Source: Elizabethkingia miricola
GTDB taxonomy: Bacteria > Bacteroidota > Bacteroidia > Flavobacteriales > Weeksellaceae
Length of the DNA stretch: 64,000 bases
Direction: 5' to 3'
NCBI RefSeq assembly: GCF_001675285.1
Contig: NZ_LSGQ01000030.1
Span: forward strand, 310,001 to 374,000
The position numbers were made by a program, and so were the translations under genes. The notes under the pieces were generated by a model. It saw nothing but the letters and a program-made list of their open reading frames with translations. It was not told where the DNA came from and did not search any database. Shown one piece after another: positions 59,374-64,000 of the stretch. The first letter of the stretch is position 1. The number at the start of each line of letters is the position of its first letter.

Positions 59374-59697
59374 TTAGTTTCTGTCTTCTGTCTTACGGAA
59401 ATAGATATCACCATCCATCCATTCCTGAACTGCGATTGAAGTTGGTTTTGGTAATCTTTCGTAGTTCTTAGAAATCTCAATTTGTTCTCTGTTTTCAAAA
59501 ACTTCTTCCAGAGTTGAGTTATGAACAGCAAATTCATCTAATTTTTGGTGAAGTTCTGTTCTGATTTCAGCATTAATCTGCTCCGCTCTTTTACCCATAA
59601 TTACGATAGCTTCGTAGATGCTACCTACTTTTTCTTCGATCTTATTCTTATCGTAAGTGATGGTGTTTACTGGTGCTTTAGAATCTTTAACGCTCAT
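59374..59697 (-). CDS. rpoZ: RNA polymerase omega subunit
   Basis: A 107-residue RpoZ-type protein that stabilises the beta' subunit. The family block I-Y-E-A-I-V-I-M-G-K-R-A-E-Q-I near 27-41 fits the omega core (the E. coli counterpart has R-A-R-Q). Position between bamD (25 nt upstream) and coaBC supports it, since this order is common in Bacteroidota. Confidence 0.88.
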   Translation of the reverse strand: MSVKDSKAPVNTITYDKNKIEEKVGSIYEAIVIMGKRAEQINAEIRTELHQKLDEFAVHNSTLEEVFENREQIEISKNYERLPKPTSIAVQEWMDGDIYFRKTEDRN

Positions 59698-59722
59698 ATC
59701 TGATTTACTTTAATTTAAAATT

Positions 59723-60739
59723 TTAGTTGCTTTTTCTAGGTATTTTGAAAGTAGCTGCCGGAGGTGGTGTATTCAATACAGCCGAATCCTTTTGCAACCC
59801 TCTTACCTTATCTTTATATTCTTTTACAGCTTTAGCCTTGCGGTTATTCTCTGCTTTTTTTTCCATTTCAGCAGCTTGTTCAGCTGAAAGTTTTTTAATT
59901 CTTGCTTCTCTCTCTGCTCTTCTCTTATCGTATTCTACTTTAAGTTTAGCAAAGTTTTCTTTCTCATGCTCCAGAGACTCTCTTATTTTCACAGCATCTT
60001 TACTGTTATCAGAGTTAGGGAACTCACGCTCCACCTGTCTGGTAAAAGAAATAGCATTTTCTATTCTGTCTGATTTCAGATCATAACTAGATAATGTAGC
60101 CAATCTTTCTTTAGACCTCATCATATAATTAAAGATCTGTGGACGAAGTTTTGTAGAAGGATAATCTTCCAATACATTTTCAAATGCTATATCTGCAGCT
60201 TTATATTCCGCCATTTTATAATACTGACGGGCATTTTCATAAGCTTTGAATTCTAATTTGTAAGACAATTCATCTACAAGCTTAGAAATATTTTTTGATC
60301 TTTCCGAACCCGGATAAGTATTCAGGAATTCTTGAAGCTCATTGATTGCAGCAATTGTACTTTCCTGATCAAGATTATAATCTCTTGAATCCTGGTGGTA
60401 ACAAAGCGCTGACATATAAGCCGCTTCTTCTCTGCGTGGATCTCTCGGGTTATTTACAGTAAAGCTTTTAAACTGGTGCCCTGCTAATTTATAACTTTTG
60501 TCATAGTAATTAGCATAAGCCTGTTTGTAGCTCATATCGGCTAACTCATCGGTTCCTGCAAGCAGATTTGGTAATCTGTCGTAAAGCGCTAGAGCCTGCT
60601 TCCAATTCTTTTTTTCGTAATATTTGTCAGCTGCTTTAAGAATAACTTCTTTGTCTGCGCTTTTCATTGCGTTGTCAAACTCTTTGTTACAAGAAACAAC
60701 GATCAATGCAAGAGTAATAAAGGTTAGAATCTTTTTCAT
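59723..60739 (-). CDS. bamD: outer membrane protein assembly factor BamD
   Basis: Lipoprotein of the BAM complex that inserts beta-barrels into the outer membrane. The 338 residues have a lipoprotein signal (V-V-S-C, lipid Cys near 17), then about five TPR repeats over 30-240 (Y-E-K-K-N-W-K-Q-A-L-A-L-Y near 43-55; P-G-S-E-R near 142). The C-terminal region (about 250-320) is a Lys/Glu/Arg-rich coiled coil typical of Bacteroidota BamD. First gene of the bamD-rpoZ-coaBC-recN unit, with a promoter box upstream. Confidence 0.92.
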   Translation of the reverse strand: MKKILTFITLALIVVSCNKEFDNAMKSADKEVILKAADKYYEKKNWKQALALYDRLPNLLAGTDELADMSYKQAYANYYDKSYKLAGHQFKSFTVNNPRDPRREEAAYMSALCYHQDSRDYNLDQESTIAAINELQEFLNTYPGSERSKNISKLVDELSYKLEFKAYENARQYYKMAEYKAADIAFENVLEDYPSTKLRPQIFNYMMRSKERLATLSSYDLKSDRIENAISFTRQVEREFPNSDNSKDAVKIRESLEHEKENFAKLKVEYDKRRAEREARIKKLSAEQAAEMEKKAENNRKAKAVKEYKDKVRGLQKDSAVLNTPPPAATFKIPRKSN

Positions 60740-60798
60740 AAATATTTCCGGGCTTTACCTAAGGAATCTTTTCCTTATTAGTTTGCCTATTCGATCTG

Positions 60799-60806
60799 CA
60801 AAAATA
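60799..60806 (-). promoter_or_regulatory. -7 promoter box (TATTTTTG) of bamD
   Basis: The minus strand reads TATTTTTG, matching TAnnTTTG, 59 nt upstream of the bamD ATG at 60739. Confidence 0.5.
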
Positions 60807-60843
60807 AGATTTTTTTTACAATAGAATTGTTTTTATGATAGTT

Positions 60844-60886
60844 TAACAGTATAGTAATCTCTTTTTAAGAAACCACTACACTGTTA
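60844..60886 (-). terminator. hairpin at the end of the efflux operon
   Basis: TAACAGT and TAGT (60844-60850, 60852-60855) pair with ACTA and ACTGTTA (60875-60878, 60880-60886) with one internal mismatch. It is 31 nt after the efflux MFS stop on the minus strand; the U tail is weak, so efficiency is uncertain. Confidence 0.5.
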
Positions 60887-60916
60887 TTATCTGTTTATTA
60901 CGATTCCGGCACCTGT

Positions 60917-62494
60917 TTAGTGTGCTGCATCGGCAGGATTTATCTTTGATTTCCCCTGCTTGATGGAAAGCACAAACGGAATACAAATAAGGAATAGTAT
61001 ACCAAGATACAGGAAAACATCTGCATAGGTCAGTACCATTGCCTGCTTCATCACCTGTCCTTCCAATAGTTTATATGCTCTTCCTAAAGCCTCTTGCGCT
61101 GTAGCCCCTTTTGACATCATCATTTGCTGATACATCTGTATTCTTTGCGCAACGACCTCTTTGGTGATATCAACATGGGCCATTAGGTTTACTCTGTGTT
61201 TCTGGGAATCTCTCGCTATATATGTGGTAATAATTGCAATACCAAACGAACCACCTAACTGTCTCATCATCCCTGTAAAAGCTGCCCCTTCAGCAATCTC
61301 TCTTCCTTTTAAGGATGAAAGAGATAATGTTGTAATCGGTACGAATAACAGTCCTAATCCAACCCCTCTAATTACCAACGGCCAGAAAAACTCGTCCGTA
61401 GAGGTATATGGAGTCATCTCATAATACATTGCAAGACTGTATATAAAGAAGATTGCAAATCCCAGCGTAACCAAATATTTCTGTGGCACCCCTTTCTGAA
61501 GCAACTTCCCGATAATCGGCATCATAAGTCCAGTCATAATAGATGACGGTACCAATAGCAATCCGGCATCTGTAGCCGTCCATCCAAGGATAGACTGTGT
61601 ATATATTGGGACAATAAATGTTGACCCATATAAACCAAATCCTAATACAAAGGTTAGTACGGTTCCTACCGCAAGGTTAGTATTCTTCAGTACTCTCAGG
61701 TTTACAATAGGATATTTTGCTGTTAGCTCCCTCCATAAAAAGAAGATTGCAGACAATACAGTAACGATACTCAGAATCAGAATAATCTTATCATTGAACC
61801 AGTCATCTTGCTGACCATGCTCTAAAACGTACTGTAGAGATCCTACAGATGTAGAAAGTAATATAATCCCCCACCAGTCTACCTCACTCGGTTTACGTTT
61901 CTCACCATATCTTGGACTTTTCACAAAGTTCATTGCCAGCAATGCTGCAATTATCCCAAGCGGAATGTTGATATAGAAAATATATGGCCATGAAAAATTA
62001 TCTACAATATATCCTCCTAATGGCGGTCCTAATGTAGGTCCTACAATAACTCCCATACCATAAATGGCCTGAGCCATACCTCTTTTCTCCACCGGGAAAA
62101 TTTCGGTAATAATGGTTTGCGAGGTTACCAGTAAGGCTCCACCACCAAGTCCCTGTATAAATCTGAAGATAATAAGCTCTGCCATTGAGGTTGAATTTCC
62201 ACAAAGGAAAGATGCTGCGGTAAAGATAATGATGGAAGCTACAAAGTAATTTCTTCTACCAAACTGCTGAGAAAGCCATGCCGTCATGGGTACCATAATT
62301 ACGTTTGCAATAGCATAAGCCGTAACTACCCAGGCAACATCTTCCAGTGTTACTCCCAGACTCCCTTTCATAGAGTCCAAAGCCACGTTCACAATGGTAG
62401 TATCTACGATTTCCAGAAGGGCACACAATACCGCCATTAAAACGATAATACCCCTTCTAAAACCATATTCTACCAGAGAATCCGGATTTTCCAT
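60917..62494 (-). CDS. DHA2-family (EmrB-like) MFS drug efflux transporter
   Basis: A 525-residue inner-membrane antiporter with about 14 helices. D-T-T-I-V-N-V-A near 31-38 is the family motif in the first helix, and W-L-S-Q-Q-F-G-R-R-N near 69-78 the MFS loop A motif. The G-P-T-L-G-P-P-L-G-G-Y motif C of exporters lies near 153-163. With the upstream membrane-fusion and TolC-type proteins it forms a tripartite pump that expels hydrophobic toxic compounds across both membranes. Confidence 0.94.
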   Translation of the reverse strand: MENPDSLVEYGFRRGIIVLMAVLCALLEIVDTTIVNVALDSMKGSLGVTLEDVAWVVTAYAIANVIMVPMTAWLSQQFGRRNYFVASIIIFTAASFLCGNSTSMAELIIFRFIQGLGGGALLVTSQTIITEIFPVEKRGMAQAIYGMGVIVGPTLGPPLGGYIVDNFSWPYIFYINIPLGIIAALLAMNFVKSPRYGEKRKPSEVDWWGIILLSTSVGSLQYVLEHGQQDDWFNDKIILILSIVTVLSAIFFLWRELTAKYPIVNLRVLKNTNLAVGTVLTFVLGFGLYGSTFIVPIYTQSILGWTATDAGLLLVPSSIMTGLMMPIIGKLLQKGVPQKYLVTLGFAIFFIYSLAMYYEMTPYTSTDEFFWPLVIRGVGLGLLFVPITTLSLSSLKGREIAEGAAFTGMMRQLGGSFGIAIITTYIARDSQKHRVNLMAHVDITKEVVAQRIQMYQQMMMSKGATAQEALGRAYKLLEGQVMKQAMVLTYADVFLYLGILFLICIPFVLSIKQGKSKINPADAAH

Positions 62495-62547
62495 TAATCA
62501 ATTAAGGTATTTAGAACGGAGAAATCTCCGTTTCTTTTATTTATAAA

Positions 62548-63636
62548 TTATTTAGTAGTCACATCAACATCCAGATTCATTCCCGGACGAAGATATTTCA
62601 GCATAGGATCTTTCGGGTTTACAAACTCGATAGATACCGGTAGTCTTTGTACCACTTTTACAAAGTTTCCTGAAGCGTTATCCGGAGGTAAAAGTGAGAA
62701 CTGAGCTCCTGTTGCCGGAGAGAAAGAGCTTACCTTGGCTTCAAATTTATGCTGTGGATAAGCATCCGCTTTAATTTCCACTTTCTGTCCGATTCTTATT
62801 TTTTCTAACTGCGTTTCTTTGAAGTTAGCTACAACCCAGATATGTTCGTCTACAATGTTAAATAACTGCTGACCAGGGTTAAGCAACTGCCCCTGTTGTA
62901 AATCTACTCTTGAAACAAAACCTGAAACCGGTGCTGTAATCACAGTATAAGAAAGGTTGATTTTTGCAGCCTCTAAAGACGCTTTGCTTTTCTCCAGGTT
63001 AGCTTTTGCAACAGATACCTGAGATCCCACAGCGTGGCTTTGAGAAATTGTAGCCTGTGTCTGATTTTGAGTAGCCAATCTCTGGCTTTCATATCCTTTT
63101 ACAGTTGCCTGAGCTTCTAGCATTGCTGTACGAGCCTGCTCAAATTGTTGTTTTGTAATACTGTGATCCTGATAAAGATTGCTGTATCTGTTATAATCCT
63201 GTGTTGCCTGCCAAAGTTTAGCCTTTGCAGCATCAATATTAGCGTTCATTGCAGCAACCTGACTATTTGTAATAGGTAATGTAGAAGTAGATGCTTCAGT
63301 CTGCGCCTGTGCTGCAGTAATACCGCTTTCAGCCTGAGAAACTCCGGCTCTTGCTTCTTCTACCTTAGTATTGATATCACTTGCATCAAGAATTAAAAGT
63401 GTATCTCCTTTTTTCACATATTGGTTATCTTTTACTCTTACCTCTTTTATAAAGGCCTGAATTCGTGGAGTGATAGCCGTTATATTCGTTTCTATCTGCG
63501 CATCATCAGTTGTCTGATGCACTTGCGCATGCTGATATTTATAAAATCCAAATGCCCCACCTCCGACAATAAGAACTGCAAGGATGGCGATAAATTTTGA
63601 ATTAATTTTCTTTTTATTTGGAACTTGTTCAGACAT
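62548..63636 (-). CDS. HlyD-family membrane fusion protein (EmrA-like)
   Basis: A 362-residue periplasmic adaptor with one N-terminal helix (about 15-30), a biotinyl-lipoyl half-motif near 60-85 (V-R-V-K-D-N-Q-Y-V-K-K-G-D), a long alpha-hairpin rich in Ala/Gln (about 90-220), and the second lipoyl half with A-P-V-S-G near 240-244. It bridges the MFS pump and the outer-membrane channel. It lies 53 nt upstream of the MFS gene and 24 nt after the TolC-like gene. Confidence 0.93.
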   Translation of the reverse strand: MSEQVPNKKKINSKFIAILAVLIVGGGAFGFYKYQHAQVHQTTDDAQIETNITAITPRIQAFIKEVRVKDNQYVKKGDTLLILDASDINTKVEEARAGVSQAESGITAAQAQTEASTSTLPITNSQVAAMNANIDAAKAKLWQATQDYNRYSNLYQDHSITKQQFEQARTAMLEAQATVKGYESQRLATQNQTQATISQSHAVGSQVSVAKANLEKSKASLEAAKINLSYTVITAPVSGFVSRVDLQQGQLLNPGQQLFNIVDEHIWVVANFKETQLEKIRIGQKVEIKADAYPQHKFEAKVSSFSPATGAQFSLLPPDNASGNFVKVVQRLPVSIEFVNPKDPMLKYLRPGMNLDVDVTTK

Positions 63637-63660
63637 TTCTATGTTTATTATTTGCCGTTA

Positions 63661-64000
63661 TTAATATTTTATTTCTCCTGTTTGTCTTAGTAAATTGAAA
63701 TAAGACCATTTTTTATCTGCTTTTCCGTAAACCAGATTAAGCTGTGCCTGAAGCTGCTCTACGTCTGCAGTAAGAAGATCTGTTGTTGTTGCAAGACCAT
63801 TATCAAATTTGTTCTTTACAACTTTATAGTTTTCATTAGCCTGTCCCACAGCCTCTTCATAAACTTTAATCTTCTCGTTTTGCAGTTGATAATCCTCGAA
63901 TGCATTGTGGATATCAGTCTTCACCTTATCGTTCAGTGCTTTTCTATTTTCCTGAATTTCTACCTGCTGTAGTTTTGCTGTTTGTACAGTAGCTCTGTTT
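63661..64000 (-). CDS. TolC-family outer-membrane efflux protein, N-terminal part outside window
   Basis: Minus-strand frame open from the right window edge to the stop at 63661; 112 C-terminal residues are visible, without a start. They are helical, with V-D-N-G-L-A/K-N-K-F-D-N-G-L-A-T-T-T-D-L-L type repeat (the N-G-x-A-T-x-x-D-x-L motif of TolC proteins) near the middle. The last residues (S-Y-F-N-L-L-R-Q-T-G) fit TolC ends. It begins the EmrAB-TolC-like operon. Confidence 0.88.
   Translation of the reverse strand, partial: NRATVQTAKLQQVEIQENRKALNDKVKTDIHNAFEDYQLQNEKIKVYEEAVGQANENYKVVKNKFDNGLATTTDLLTADVEQLQAQLNLVYGKADKKWSYFNLLRQTGEIKY

Noticed and set aside
1-64000. tRNA, rRNA, CRISPR array, prophage or insertion sequence
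   Set aside because: I read all intergenic stretches and found no cloverleaf, no spaced repeats, and no transposase or integrase frame.

Overview
This 64 kb window is chromosomal DNA from a low-GC member of the Bacteroidota, most likely Flavobacteriia, family Weeksellaceae (Elizabethkingia or Chryseobacterium-like). The support is gene content: an ArgF'-type acylornithine carbamoyltransferase, a fused CcoN-CcoO cbb3 oxidase subunit, class I and class II fumarases, an AadS-type aminoglycoside adenylyltransferase and a DUF5687-type ABC permease. Genes show no Shine-Dalgarno boxes, and TAnnTTTG -7 promoter boxes recur upstream of starts. I saw no rRNA, tRNA, insertion sequence, prophage or CRISPR array, so this is mostly core genome. 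The assignment is my inference and no database was searched.

Layout. 1-4810 (minus): arginine operon GNAT-argG-argC-argD-argF' (argF' cut by the left edge). 5009-7250 (minus): pseudouridine synthase, panB, Crp/Fnr regulator. 7352-16192 (plus): a complete cbb3 cytochrome oxidase cluster, ccoI-ccoS-ccoNO-ccoQ-ccoP-ccoG-ccoH-tauE-like, divergent from the regulator. 16269-24090 (minus): serS, a lipoprotein, a small conserved protein, an Fe-S electron-transfer pair, an MCE protein and a PpiD/SurA-like foldase. 24345-34774 (plus): lon, an unusual Ntn-hydrolase fusion, DoxX, DUF4349, pgi, folD, queE and an MlaE/MlaF transporter core. 34778-38337: barrel protein, membrane protein, M48 peptidase, DUF4251 protein and meaB.

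38444-41985 (minus) holds the most interesting locus: a tightly packed operon rtcB - double zinc-ribbon protein - prfH - TPR protein. RtcB/PrfH pairs are known to repair and rescue ribosomes cut in the 16S decoding centre. Upstream is what looks like a complete transcription attenuator: a promoter box, a 25-codon leader ORF, three mutually competing complementary segments and an intrinsic terminator. 42155-44843: cytochrome c lipoprotein, small membrane protein, methylmalonyl-CoA mutase large subunit. 45008-45433 (minus): two tandem, previously untracked genes for double-glycine-leader peptides sharing a four-cysteine core (C-x10-C-x3-C-x7-C) and a conserved 5' leader.

45568-64000: prfA, a small membrane protein, class I fumarase, a TetR regulator and KAS III-like gene sharing two copies of one palindromic operator, fumC, aadS, an ABC exporter pair, an M28 peptidase, the bamD-rpoZ-coaBC-recN housekeeping block, and an EmrAB-TolC-type drug efflux operon whose outer-membrane component runs off the right edge.
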